Position numbers and translations under genes: made by a program. The notes beneath the pieces are model-generated. The model worked only from the letters and a program-made list of their open reading frames with translations. It made no database searches and had not been told where the DNA came from. This document shows positions 24,704 to 33,524 of a stretch of 55,049 bases of DNA, piece after piece. The DNA comes from an uncultured Kiritimatiellota bacterium (GTDB lineage: Bacteria; Verrucomicrobiota; Kiritimatiellia; RFP12; DVOR01), in assembly GCA_944391085.1 (NCBI GenBank), contig CALXSE010000014.1, positions 1-55,049 on the forward strand, in the 5' to 3' direction. Every line of letters starts with the position of its first letter. Position 1 is the first letter of the stretch.

Positions 24704-26266
24704 CTATCGGGCGGGACGCCGGCGGCGGGGGAGGTCGGCCAGCAGCTCACGCAGTTCTGCGGGGACGAGCAGCCTGGCCAGGGGCAGGTAGAGCGCCCCG
24801 CCGAAGGCGATGGCCACAGGCACCGTCAGGCAGACGGGCAGCCCATGCCCGGCCAGCCAGCCGTGGAAGGCCCAGACGGCCCCACCCATGGCCGCCGCCG
24901 CCGCGAGCGCGCGCAGGGCCGAACGCCCCAACCCCCACAGATCCGGCCGCAGCCCGCGGCGCCAGAGGATGGCCAGCAGGATGGCGGTGTTGGCAAAGGA
25001 GTTGAGGACGGTGCTCGCGGCGATGCCCACGTGCCGCCACCCCTCGGGGAGGAAGAGGACGGAGGCGAGGTTGAGCGCGAAGTTGCCCAACACGCACCAG
25101 GCCGCGACGGTGACGGGGGTCTTGAGATCCTTGTGCGCGTAGAAGACGGGGATGACCGTCTTGGCGGAAGAGAAGGCGATGAGGCCAAGGGCATAGGCCA
25201 TCACGGCGCGGGCCGTCCAGAGCGTGGACTGCGCGTCGAAGGCGCCGCGCTCGTAGAGGAGGGAGACGACCGGCGCGGCCAGGGCCATCAGCCCCAGGGC
25301 CATCGGGGCCATCAGGACGAAGAGGTTGCGCATGGAGCGCTCGAGCGTGGCCACGAGCGCGGCGCGGTCGGCCACCGCGGCCTGGCGCGAGAAGGTGGGC
25401 AGGAGGACGGTGGCGAAGGCCGTGCCGAAGAGCCCCAGGGGCAGGTAAATGATGCGGTCGGCGTATTCCAGCGCGGAGGGGGCCCAGGTGGCGCCGTAGT
25501 AGGCCAGCCAGCCGTCCACGCAGATGTTCACCTGCGCCAGCGCGATGCCCAGCGAGGCCGGGCCCATCTGGAGGAGCACCTGGCGGACGTAGGGCGAGGC
25601 GCGCCAGCCCGTGAAGCGGAAGCGCAGGCGATAGCCCACGCGCCGCAGCTCGGGCAGCTGGAAGGCGATCTGCGCCGCGCCGGCCAGGAGGATGCCCCAG
25701 CAGACCGCGCCGATGCGCCAGTAGCCCTCGGCCGGGAGCCAGGGGCAGACGCCCAGGAGGGCGGCCAGCCAGCAGACGTTGAGGATGACGGGCGTGAGCG
25801 AAGGGATGGCGAAGCGGTCGCGCACGTTGAGCGCCGCGGAGACGATCGCCGCCACGCAGATGAGCAGCGCGTAGGGCAGCATGATGCGCGTCAGCGGCAT
25901 GGCCACATCCCACCGCCCGCCGGGCTCGCAGGCCGCCTGCACGGCGTAGGTGAGGGCGATGCCCAGCCCCACGAGCAACGCCAGTGCGCAGACGAGCAGC
26001 CCCAGGATGCGCGCCAGAAAAAGCTGCGCGCGCCCATGCCCCTCGGTCCGCTCGATCTCGGCGAAGACGGGGATGAAGGCCGCGCCGAGGGCGCCCTCGC
26101 CGAAGAGGCGGCGGAAGAGGTTCGGGATGCGGAAGGCGATGACAAAGGCGCTCTGGATGGCGCTGGTGCCGAAGAAGTGCGCCATGACGATCTCGCGCGC
26201 CAGGCCGAAGACGCGGCTGACGGCGGTCATCGCGCTGACCACGCCCACCTTGCCGAGCACGCTCAC
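24704..26266 (-). CDS. murJ: lipid II flippase MurJ
   Basis: 520 residues, about 14 hydrophobic segments, MOP superfamily. It moves lipid II across the cytoplasmic membrane for peptidoglycan synthesis. The start MSVLGKVGVVSAMTAVSRVFGLAREIVMAHFFG and the following FRIPNLFRRLFGEGALGAAFIPVF are diagnostic, as is YADRIIYLPLGLFGTAFATVLLPTFSR in the middle. It begins 30 bases after lpxK. The family's C-terminal end is present (LYLPLARLLVPAELRELL), so it is not damaged by the adjacent remnant. Confidence 0.95.
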   Translation of the reverse strand: MSVLGKVGVVSAMTAVSRVFGLAREIVMAHFFGTSAIQSAFVIAFRIPNLFRRLFGEGALGAAFIPVFAEIERTEGHGRAQLFLARILGLLVCALALLVGLGIALTYAVQAACEPGGRWDVAMPLTRIMLPYALLICVAAIVSAALNVRDRFAIPSLTPVILNVCWLAALLGVCPWLPAEGYWRIGAVCWGILLAGAAQIAFQLPELRRVGYRLRFRFTGWRASPYVRQVLLQMGPASLGIALAQVNICVDGWLAYYGATWAPSALEYADRIIYLPLGLFGTAFATVLLPTFSRQAAVADRAALVATLERSMRNLFVLMAPMALGLMALAAPVVSLLYERGAFDAQSTLWTARAVMAYALGLIAFSSAKTVIPVFYAHKDLKTPVTVAAWCVLGNFALNLASVLFLPEGWRHVGIAASTVLNSFANTAILLAILWRRGLRPDLWGLGRSALRALAAAAAMGGAVWAFHGWLAGHGLPVCLTVPVAIAFGGALYLPLARLLVPAELRELLADLPRRRRPAR

Positions 26267-26296
26267 GCCGCGCCCCTCCCTCGCCGCGCCGGCGCG

Positions 26297-27496
26297 TCAG
26301 CGGTCGGCATCGGGGTGCCTCTTGAAGGGCTTGAAGCAGATGTGGGCGACGGCGTCGTGGAAGTTCTCGGCCCCCTTGAGGATCTCGATCTCGATGCGCA
26401 GGTAATAGACCGGGACGGCGACGTTGGTGAGGCGGGGGAAGCGCACGGCGTCCTTCTCGGTGGTGACGACGGCGTCGCAGCCGAGGTCGGCGGCGCGGTT
26501 GATGACGTTGATGATCTCCTGGGTGGCGTAACGGTGGTGGTCGGCGTAGCGGACGCACTCGAGGAGCTCGGCGCCGTAGCCGCGCAGGAAGGCCTCGAAG
26601 CTCTGCGGCACGGCGATGCCCGAGAGGGCGAGGAGCTTCTTCCCGGCCAGCCAGGCCAAATCGCGGTTGGTCTTGCCGTAGACGTTCTTGAGGCGCTTGG
26701 GCGCGTGGCGGCACTCGATGATCTCGGCGTGGTTGTTGAGCTTGTGGATGCGGGCGCGGAGGTCTTCGGAGCGGCCGTCGCTCTTGGTGATGAAGATGAA
26801 GTCGGCACGGCGGAGGTTTTGGATCCCCTCGCGCAGGACGCCGCGGGGGAGGAGGTTGCCGTTGCCGAAGGGGTTGGTCTTGTCCACCAGCACGATGTCA
26901 TGGGAATGCTTGAGGCGCTGGTATTGGAAACCGTCGTCGAGGACGAGGGTGTCGCAGCCGAACTTGCGGATGGCGTAGCGGCCGGACTTCACGCGGTTGC
27001 GGTCGACGAGGACGACGACGCCGGGGAGGTTCGTGGCCAGCATGTAAGGCTCATCGCCGCCCGTCTCGGAATCCAGGAGCACGCGGCGGCCGTCGCTGAC
27101 GACGAGCGGCGGGTCGATGGTGTCGCTGAAAAGGCGCTGGAGGAAGGGCTTCTCCTTGCGGCGGTAACCGCGCGAGAGGATGGCCACCTTGCGGCCCTGG
27201 CGCGTGAGCTCGCGGGCGAAGATCTCCACCACGGGCGTCTTGCCCGTGCCGCCGGCGGTGACGTTGCCCACGCTGATGACCTGGCACCCGAGCGGCCAGC
27301 GCCGGAGCACCCCGATGCGGAAGAACCACATCCGCAGCCAGACGACGGCGCCGTAGACCTTGGAGACGCCCTTGAGGAGGGCCAGCAGGGCCCTGGGCCA
27401 AAAGCCGGAAACCGTGCGGTCGGCGCCTTCCTGCTGGATGAGCGGGACGACGTAGCTCTCCAGCCGCTCGATGAGCCTCACCCGGCTGCGCGCCAC
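26297..27496 (-). CDS. lpxK: tetraacyldisaccharide 4'-kinase
   Basis: 399 residues from a GTG one base after the stop of the PurF-like gene; another GTG five codons later is equally possible. LpxK phosphorylates the lipid A precursor at 4'. The P-loop is ISVGNVTAGGTGKTPVVE, followed by VAILSRGYRRKEK, GDEPYMLA and LVLDDGFQYQRLKHSHDIVLVD, and by AVVTTEKDAVRFP near the end. All are family hallmarks. It shows that the organism makes lipid A and so has an outer membrane. The length is slightly above the E. coli enzyme (328). Confidence 0.94.
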   Translation of the reverse strand: MARSRVRLIERLESYVVPLIQQEGADRTVSGFWPRALLALLKGVSKVYGAVVWLRMWFFRIGVLRRWPLGCQVISVGNVTAGGTGKTPVVEIFARELTRQGRKVAILSRGYRRKEKPFLQRLFSDTIDPPLVVSDGRRVLLDSETGGDEPYMLATNLPGVVVLVDRNRVKSGRYAIRKFGCDTLVLDDGFQYQRLKHSHDIVLVDKTNPFGNGNLLPRGVLREGIQNLRRADFIFITKSDGRSEDLRARIHKLNNHAEIIECRHAPKRLKNVYGKTNRDLAWLAGKKLLALSGIAVPQSFEAFLRGYGAELLECVRYADHHRYATQEIINVINRAADLGCDAVVTTEKDAVRFPRLTNVAVPVYYLRIEIEILKGAENFHDAVAHICFKPFKRHPDADR

Positions 27497-27497
27497 G

Positions 27498-28982
27498 TCA
27501 CTTCCCCATCGCGCACTTGTCGCCGCAACAGGCGCAGTCGCCCTTGCAGCCGCCGCGGCCGGCGAGCGAGGGATCCTCGCCCGTCCAGCAGTAGGTGCAG
27601 ATCCTCGGGCCAATGCCGATGGATTTCTCCACGTCGCCCACGCGCTGGAAGGCCAGGCTGGTCATGCCCAGGCGGCGGCGGATCTCCTCGACCATGCGCC
27701 TGTAGGGCGCGCCGTCGGGGTCGCGGTAGGCGCGGATGTCGGCGTCGGGGCCGTCGAGCTCAAGGATGACGCGGCGGGTGATGAGGTCCATCACGCTCTC
27801 GGTGCGCGAGAAGGTGAGGAACTTGCATTTGTAGAGGAGCGGCGGGCAAGCGATGCGCACGTGGATCTCCCTAGCGCCGGCCTCGAAGAGGCGCCCCACC
27901 TGGTTGCGCAGCTGGGTGCCGCGGACGATGGAATCGTCGCAGAAGATCAGGCGCTTGCCCTCGATGAGCTCGGGCACGGGCAGGAGCTTCATGTTCGCGA
28001 TCTTCTGGCGGAGGCTCTGATCCGGCGGCATGAAACTGCGCGGCCACGTGGGCGTGTACTTCACGAAGGGCCGGGCATAGCGGATGCCGCTCCTGAAGGC
28101 ATAGCCCAGCGCGTGCGCCACGCCGGAATCGGGGATGCCGGCCACGTGGTCGGCCTCGACGGGCGCCTGCTGGGAAAGGAGCGCGCCGCTGCGGTAGCGC
28201 GTGCGCTCCACGCCCACGCCCTCGTAGGTGCTCGCGGGATAGCCGTAGTAAACGTAGAGGAAGGCGCAGATGGCCGATTCGTCGCGCCCCTCGCGCACCG
28301 TGCGCACGCCGTCGAGGGAAAGGGCGACGATCTCGCCGGCCTTCAGGTCGCGCACGCGGCGGTAGCCGAGGTTCGGGAAGGCGGCCGTCTCCATCGTCAC
28401 GGCCAGGCCGCCGCCCGCCTTCTCGCCCAGCACCACAGGCGTCCGCCCGAAGGGGTCGCGCGCCGCGTAGAGCACGCCGCGCTCGGACAGAAGCAGGAGC
28501 GAGCAGGAACCCTCCACGCGGCTCTGCGCGTAGGCCAGGCCCTCCTCGAAGGTGTCGCGCGCGTTGATGAGCATCGCCAGCACCTCGAGGGTGTTGATGG
28601 TGCTGTCCTTGCCCAGCTCGCAGAAATGCGCCGTGCGGTCGCGCACCAGCTCTTCGACGATCTTCTGCAGGTTCGTCACCAGGCCCACGAAGGCCAGCGC
28701 GTACATCCCCAGGTGCGAGCGCACGAGGATGGGCTGGTCGTCCTGGTCGCTGATGACGCCGAGGCCGTAGTTCGGGTTCAGCCCCGCGAAGCGCTTGGCC
28801 GCCCGCTCGAACTGCGCGCGGAACTGCGCGTTCTGGATGTTGTGGATGGAGCGGTGGAAGGCGTTGCCGGCGTACACCACCATGCCGCCGCGCACCGTGC
28901 CCATGTGCGAATGGTAATCCGTCCCGAAATACACGTCCGGGACGCATCCGGACTCCGCCACCACGCCAAAAAATCCGCCCAT
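27498..28982 (-). CDS. amidophosphoribosyltransferase homologue lacking the glutaminase cysteine
   Basis: 494 residues. The C-terminal phosphoribosyltransferase part keeps the PRPP loop KRLIFCDDSIVRGTQLRNQV and upstream DHVAGIPDSGVAHALGYA, as in PurF. The N-terminal Ntn domain begins MGGFFGVV, where true PurF has Cys right after Met (CGIFG). Gly at position 2 means no N-terminal nucleophile, so it should not hydrolyse glutamine. The usual YxALQHRGQE stretch is replaced by YHSHMGTVRGGM. The C-terminus is unusually cysteine-rich (CTYCWTG, then GCKGDCACCGDKC), which may bind metal. It may use free ammonia or have another role. Own promoter; lpxK follows at once. Confidence 0.85.
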   Translation of the reverse strand: MGGFFGVVAESGCVPDVYFGTDYHSHMGTVRGGMVVYAGNAFHRSIHNIQNAQFRAQFERAAKRFAGLNPNYGLGVISDQDDQPILVRSHLGMYALAFVGLVTNLQKIVEELVRDRTAHFCELGKDSTINTLEVLAMLINARDTFEEGLAYAQSRVEGSCSLLLLSERGVLYAARDPFGRTPVVLGEKAGGGLAVTMETAAFPNLGYRRVRDLKAGEIVALSLDGVRTVREGRDESAICAFLYVYYGYPASTYEGVGVERTRYRSGALLSQQAPVEADHVAGIPDSGVAHALGYAFRSGIRYARPFVKYTPTWPRSFMPPDQSLRQKIANMKLLPVPELIEGKRLIFCDDSIVRGTQLRNQVGRLFEAGAREIHVRIACPPLLYKCKFLTFSRTESVMDLITRRVILELDGPDADIRAYRDPDGAPYRRMVEEIRRRLGMTSLAFQRVGDVEKSIGIGPRICTYCWTGEDPSLAGRGGCKGDCACCGDKCAMGK

Positions 28983-29012
28983 ACTCGGCTCCTTGCGAAT
29001 AAAATCTCCTCT

Positions 29013-29023
29013 ATTCTACCAAA
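29013..29023 (-). promoter_or_regulatory. extended -10 promoter of the purF-like/lpxK/murJ operon
   Basis: Minus strand ATTTGGTAGAAT, hexamer 29013-29018, no clear -35. The predicted leader is about 24 bases with AAGGAG before the ATG at 28982. Confidence 0.55.
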
Positions 29024-29047
29024 TCCCCGCCCGCCCCGCGGCGGCGG

Positions 29048-30340
29048 TCAAAGGCCGAGGACGGCCGGGAAATCCGGGAAGGACTCGGCGAGGATGTCGA
29101 AGCCGGCGATGGTGATGGGGCGCTCCGCCACAAGCGCGGCCAGCGCCAGGGACATCGCCACGCGATGATCCCCATGCGCATCCACCGTCGCCCCGCCGGG
29201 GATGGCCCCGCCGAAGATGTCGAAGCCGTCGGGCTCCTCCTCGATCTCCACGCCGACGGCCGCGAGGTTGGCGGCCATCCCCGCGATGCGGTCCGATTCC
29301 TTGGTGCGCAGCTCGGCAGCCTCGCGCACGGTGGTCACGCCCTTGGCGCAGGCCGCCGCGACCATGAAGGCCGGGAACTCATCGATCATCCGCACCACCA
29401 GGTCGCCCGAGACCGTCGTGGCGCGGAGCGCGGCGTGGCGCACGCGGATGTCGGCGACGGGCTCGCCCGCGAGGGTCTCCCCATGGAGCAGCGTGATGTC
29501 CGCGCCCATCGCCCGCAGGGCGTCCAGGATGCCGGTGCGCGTGGGGTTCACGCCGATGCGGCGCAGGGTAAGGTCGCTCCCCGGCAGGATGGTGGCCGCG
29601 ACGATGAGGAAGGCCGCCGACGAAATATCCCCCGGCAGCTCCAGGTCCAGCGGGCGGAGGGGCCCGGCCAGCGGCAGCGCCACGGCGCCGTGCGCCGACG
29701 CCCCAAGGGGGCTGACGGACGCGCCCATGGCCGCGAGCATCCGCTCGGTGTGGTCGCGGCTGGGGCCGGGCTCGGTGAGGGCCGTGGGGCCGTCCGCCGC
29801 GAGCGCGGCCAGCAGGAGGCAGCTCTTGACCTGCGCCGAGGCGACGGGGAGGGCGTAGGCGACGGCGTGGAGCGGCGCGGGGCGGAAGACGAGCGGCGCA
29901 CGGTCGCCCGCGGCGGCGGAGACGTCCGCGCCCATCAGGCGCAGCGGCTCGACGATGCGGCCCATGGGGCGGCGGCAGAGCCCCGCGCTGCCGGTGAGCG
30001 TGCAGGGGACGCCCGCGGCGGCGACGGCGCCCGCCAGGAGGCGGAGGGTGGTGGCGGAGTTGCCGCAGTCCAAGGGCGCCCCCGGCGGGCTGAAGCCATG
30101 CAGGCCGCGCCCGCGGACGGTGAGGACGTGCGCGTCCTCGTCGAGCGTCCAGTCGACGCCCAGCTGGCGCAGGCAGCGGAGCATGGCGCGGGTGACGCCG
30201 CCGACGAGGAAGCGGCGGATGACGCTGGTGCCCTCGGCCAGCGCGGCGAAAAGGAGGGCGCGGTGGGACAGGGACTTGTCGCCCTGGGGGAAGTATTCGC
30301 CGACGAGCGGCTCGGCGCGCCTGGAGATGGTCTTGTCCAT
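29048..30340 (-). CDS. aroA: 5-enolpyruvylshikimate-3-phosphate synthase
   Basis: 430 residues. It transfers enolpyruvyl from PEP to shikimate 3-phosphate in the aromatic amino acid pathway. Visible signatures are GDKSLSHRALLFAALAEGTS, LDCGNSATTLRLLAGA (the LxxGNAGT-type motif with GNSATT), PVASAQVKSCLLLAALAADG, EPGPSRDHTERMLAAMGA, ISSAAFLIVAA and the late RTKESDRIAGMAANLAAVG and DHRVAMSLALAAL. The serine in GNSATT is common in class II enzymes, a group often insensitive to glyphosate. The ATG overlaps the rnhC stop by one base (TGATG). Confidence 0.96.
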   Translation of the reverse strand: MDKTISRRAEPLVGEYFPQGDKSLSHRALLFAALAEGTSVIRRFLVGGVTRAMLRCLRQLGVDWTLDEDAHVLTVRGRGLHGFSPPGAPLDCGNSATTLRLLAGAVAAAGVPCTLTGSAGLCRRPMGRIVEPLRLMGADVSAAAGDRAPLVFRPAPLHAVAYALPVASAQVKSCLLLAALAADGPTALTEPGPSRDHTERMLAAMGASVSPLGASAHGAVALPLAGPLRPLDLELPGDISSAAFLIVAATILPGSDLTLRRIGVNPTRTGILDALRAMGADITLLHGETLAGEPVADIRVRHAALRATTVSGDLVVRMIDEFPAFMVAAACAKGVTTVREAAELRTKESDRIAGMAANLAAVGVEIEEEPDGFDIFGGAIPGGATVDAHGDHRVAMSLALAALVAERPITIAGFDILAESFPDFPAVLGL

Positions 30341-31299
30341 CAGTCGGCCTCCTCTGGCAGGGGCAGCGCGTCGCCATGGCCGGTGGCGGCGAGCGCCTCG
30401 TGGACGGTCTTGAAGTGGCATTTGGCGAAGGCCGGGAGGCAGTCCGGGCCCCGCTTGGCGATGAGGGCGCGGAGGGCCTTGGGCACGGCGGGGCCGGCGC
30501 CCTTGGGCAGCTCCATGCCGGCCTCCTGGGCCAGGCGGCGCATCTCGGAGACGAAGAGGTCGCGGGCGAGGACGGAGGCCGCGGCGACGGCGATGTCGCG
30601 CTCGGCCCTGTGCATCTGCTCGACCTTGAGCCCGCGGCCGCGCGCCATGAGGGCGCGGGCGACGGTGGCCTCGGTGCGGGCGAACTGGTCGACGACGGCG
30701 CGGGTGCAGTCGGGGCGCTGTTCGGCGAGGGATTCGATGGCGCGGGCGTGGCACCAGGCCAGCAGGCGGTTGACGTTGGGGAGCTTGGCGTAGAGGCGGT
30801 TGTAGGTGGGCGGGCGCAGGAGGACGAAGGCGACGTTGCGGCGGCCCAGGAGCTTGCGGATCTGCGCGGCGAGCTTCTGGATCTGGCCGTCGGCGATGGC
30901 CTTGGAGTCGCGCACGCCCAGGTCGGCGAGCTGCCTGCCGGTGGCCTCGTCGATGAAGGCCGCGCAGGTGACGAGGGGGCCGAAGATGTCGCCCTTGCCG
31001 CTCTCGTCGGTGCCCATGTGCGGGGCGTAGAGGGTGGGGTCGAGGGCCTCCTCGTAGCCGAGGGAGGCCTGTTTGAGGACGAGGGGCTCGAGGGTGAAGA
31101 GGACGAAGTCCTGCGCCTCCTTGCCCTGCACCACGAGCTTGCCGGAAGTGTAGAGCATGACGGTGAGCCCGGGGCCCTTGAGCGCGAGCGCGGTGTAGGG
31201 GGCCTGGACGCGCCGGAGCGCGCTCATGCCGGCGGTGACCCGCCCGAGCGCCTCGGCCTGCTCAGGCGTCAGGGTGTAGGTGAAGAGGGTCTTGTCCAT
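30340..31299 (-). CDS. rnhC: ribonuclease HIII
   Basis: 319 residues. An N-terminal TBP-like domain (1-90; KGPGLTVMLYTSGKLVVQGK binds the hybrid substrate) is followed by the type 2 RNase H domain. The catalytic acidic residues are in APHMGTDESGKGDIFGPLV (D-E-G) and further on in AVVDQFA and AERDIAVAAASVLARDLFV. The extra N-terminal domain separates HIII from HII. It cuts RNA in RNA-DNA hybrids. It follows pyrB by 92 bases without a strong ribosome binding site and overlaps aroA. Confidence 0.94.
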   Translation of the reverse strand: MDKTLFTYTLTPEQAEALGRVTAGMSALRRVQAPYTALALKGPGLTVMLYTSGKLVVQGKEAQDFVLFTLEPLVLKQASLGYEEALDPTLYAPHMGTDESGKGDIFGPLVTCAAFIDEATGRQLADLGVRDSKAIADGQIQKLAAQIRKLLGRRNVAFVLLRPPTYNRLYAKLPNVNRLLAWCHARAIESLAEQRPDCTRAVVDQFARTEATVARALMARGRGLKVEQMHRAERDIAVAAASVLARDLFVSEMRRLAQEAGMELPKGAGPAVPKALRALIAKRGPDCLPAFAKCHFKTVHEALAATGHGDALPLPEEAD

Positions 31300-31391
31300 G
31301 GCGGGAGGCTTGGGGGTGGGCGCGGGGCCTGGCCGTCCCGGGCTGGCCCGCCGCCCGTCGGGGCGCGCGGGCCTCCAGGCGCCCGGGGGCG

Positions 31392-32480
31392 TCACGGTTT
31401 GGGGTGCGCGGCGTAGTAGTCGGCGATGGCCTGCTCCTGGCCGAAGGTGGCGGCGATGAGGGCGGCGCGGATCCACATCCCGTTGCGCATCTGGCGCCAG
31501 TATTTGGCGCGCGGGTCGCGGTCGAGGTCGGTGGAGATCTCGTCGCGGCGGGGGAGGGGGTGGAGGATGGCGGCGGTGGGCCGCATGAGCGCGGCCTCGG
31601 GGCGGCCAAGCTTGAAGGCGGAGGTGTCGATGCGGGCGCTCTCGCCGCTGGCGGTGTCCCACTCGTCCTGGATGCGCGTCATGTAGACGGCGTCGGCCTC
31701 GGGGAGCCAGCGGCGGAGGTCGTGGGAGACCTCGTAGTCGATGCCGCGGTTGCGGAGCATCTCCAGGATGTCGTCCTTGATCTGCAGCTCCTGCGGGGCG
31801 ACGAAGATCTGGCGCACGCCCTCGAAGCGGGTGAGGAGGTAGGAGAGGGAGCGGACGGTGCGGCCGCGCAGGAGGTCGCCCACGAAGACGACCGTCTTGC
31901 CGTCGATGCCGCCCTGGTCCTCGAAGGAGCGGAAGAGGGTGTAGACGTCGAGGAGGGCCTGGGTGGGGTGCTGATCCTTGCCCGAGCCGGCGTTGATGAT
32001 GGGGATGTTGCGCTCGGAGTTGCCCAGCACCCAGGCCATGCGCTCGGCCAGGCCGCGCGAGGGCGAGCGCATGATGACGAGGTCGAAGTAGGAGGAGAAG
32101 GTCCGCACCGAATCCTCCTTGCTCTCGCCCTTGAGCTCGCTGCTGGTGGCCGCGTCGCGCACCGAGCCGGTGCGCATCCCGAGGATCTCGCAGGCCGAGA
32201 GGTGCGAGAGGAAGGTGCGGCTGCTGGGCTGGGAGAAGTAGAGCATCGCGCGCTTGTGGCTGAGCAGCGAGGCCAGGAAGAGCGCGCCCTCGCGGCGCTT
32301 GGCGACGCGCCGGATCCGCGTGGCCAGCGTGCAGAGGCGCTCGAGCAGGGCGCGGCTGAACTGCTGGGCGAAGAGGGTGTGGAAGGGCATCCCGTCGTCC
32401 TGCATCAGATAGGGCGCCTTCTCGCGCAGGGGGAGGGCCTCGAAGGCCTCCCAGGAGAGCGTGGTGATGTCTTTCTGCAT
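31392..32480 (-). CDS. pyrB: aspartate carbamoyltransferase, catalytic subunit
   Basis: 362 residues, a little longer than the E. coli chain (311). It makes carbamoyl aspartate for pyrimidines. The carbamoyl phosphate loop reads YFSQPSSRTFLSHLSACEILG, a less common variant of STRTR; DSVRTFSSYFDLVIMRS, GSGKDQHPTQALLDVYTL and ILHPLPRRDEIS are the other signatures, and HPLPRRDEI specifies aspartate as acceptor. It follows argF by 12 bases, so two paralogous carbamoyltransferases that compete for carbamoyl phosphate are co-transcribed. No pyrI regulatory subunit is present. Confidence 0.94.
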   Translation of the reverse strand: MQKDITTLSWEAFEALPLREKAPYLMQDDGMPFHTLFAQQFSRALLERLCTLATRIRRVAKRREGALFLASLLSHKRAMLYFSQPSSRTFLSHLSACEILGMRTGSVRDAATSSELKGESKEDSVRTFSSYFDLVIMRSPSRGLAERMAWVLGNSERNIPIINAGSGKDQHPTQALLDVYTLFRSFEDQGGIDGKTVVFVGDLLRGRTVRSLSYLLTRFEGVRQIFVAPQELQIKDDILEMLRNRGIDYEVSHDLRRWLPEADAVYMTRIQDEWDTASGESARIDTSAFKLGRPEAALMRPTAAILHPLPRRDEISTDLDRDPRAKYWRQMRNGMWIRAALIAATFGQEQAIADYYAAHPKP

Positions 32481-32492
32481 GGCGCGGCCCCC

Positions 32493-33497
32493 TCAGAAGC
32501 CCGGCTCGCGGCAGAGCGCCGAGACGTAGAGCGCCTTGATGGTGTGCATCCGGTTCTCGGCCTCGTCGAAGACCTTGGAGAAGGGCGCCTCGAAGACCTC
32601 GTCGGTCACCTCCAGCGCGCCGGTCTCGCGCGAGACCTCCGTCTCATGGTCGTGGAAGGCGGGCAGGCAATGCAGGAAGATGAGCTCCCCGCCCAGGTTG
32701 CCCGTCGCCTCGCAGAGGGCGGCGTTCACCTGGTAGGGGCGCAGCAGGGCCAGGCGCTCGGCCTTCTTGTCCTCCTCGCCCATGCTCACCCAGACGTCGG
32801 TGTACAGCACGTTCGCGCCCCGCACGCCGGCCTTGGGGTCGGTCTCGACGCGCACGGAGCAGCCGTTCCTGGCGGCGATGGCGCGCGCGGCCTCGACCAG
32901 CCCCTCGGCGGGGAAAAGCGCGCGCGGCGTGACGTTCACGAAGTTGATGCCGGCCTTGGCGCAGCCCATCATCAGGCTGTTGGCCACGTTGTTGCGCCCA
33001 TCGCCCACGTAGGCCATCGTCCGCCCCCGAACCTCGCCGAAGGCCTCGCGCATGGTCATCATGTCGGCCAGGAACTGCGTGGGGTGGCTCTCGTCGGTCA
33101 GGCCGTTCCACACCGGCACGCCGGACTTCGCCGCGAGCGTCTCCACCGTGCTCTGCCTGAAGCCGCGGAAGAGGATGCCGTCGAAGAGGCGCCCCAGCAC
33201 GCGCGCCGAGTCCGCCACCGATTCCTTCACGCCGAAATGCGTGTCGTGGCCCGTGAGGAACTCCGCGTTGCCCCCCTCGTCGCGCACCGCGATGGCCGCG
33301 GAGTTGCGCGTCCGCGTGGAGCTCTTCTCGAAGATGAGGGCGATGTTCATCCGCCGCAGCAGGTCGCCGCGCACCCCGGCCTTCCGCCGCGCCTTCAGCG
33401 CGATGGCCAGGTCCACCATATACGCCAGCTCCGCGTCGGAGAGCGAGCGGATGTTCAGCAGCGAGCGCCCCAACAGCCCATGATCCAACTCAAACAT
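32493..33497 (-). CDS. argF: ornithine carbamoyltransferase
   Basis: 334 residues. It forms citrulline from ornithine and carbamoyl phosphate. Motifs: FEKSSTRTRNS (carbamoyl phosphate), FRGFRQSTVETLA, LTDESHPTQFLADMMT, DVWVSMGEE (ornithine) and LHCLPAFHDHETEVS with the catalytic cysteine. The sequence is closest in style to ArgF/ArgI/ArcB enzymes, and the anabolic or catabolic role cannot be told apart. It leads the argF-pyrB-rnhC-aroA operon from a promoter lying in the last codons of the preceding gene. Confidence 0.95.
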   Translation of the reverse strand: MFELDHGLLGRSLLNIRSLSDAELAYMVDLAIALKARRKAGVRGDLLRRMNIALIFEKSSTRTRNSAAIAVRDEGGNAEFLTGHDTHFGVKESVADSARVLGRLFDGILFRGFRQSTVETLAAKSGVPVWNGLTDESHPTQFLADMMTMREAFGEVRGRTMAYVGDGRNNVANSLMMGCAKAGINFVNVTPRALFPAEGLVEAARAIAARNGCSVRVETDPKAGVRGANVLYTDVWVSMGEEDKKAERLALLRPYQVNAALCEATGNLGGELIFLHCLPAFHDHETEVSRETGALEVTDEVFEAPFSKVFDEAENRMHTIKALYVSALCREPGF

Positions 33498-33524
33498 CTC
33501 AAGATCCTTTCAGCAAATGGGCAT

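Noticed and set aside
24602..27470. 1055-codon plus-strand frame opposite murJ and lpxK
   Set aside because: Antisense shadow; the minus strand encodes complete, recognisable MurJ and LpxK.
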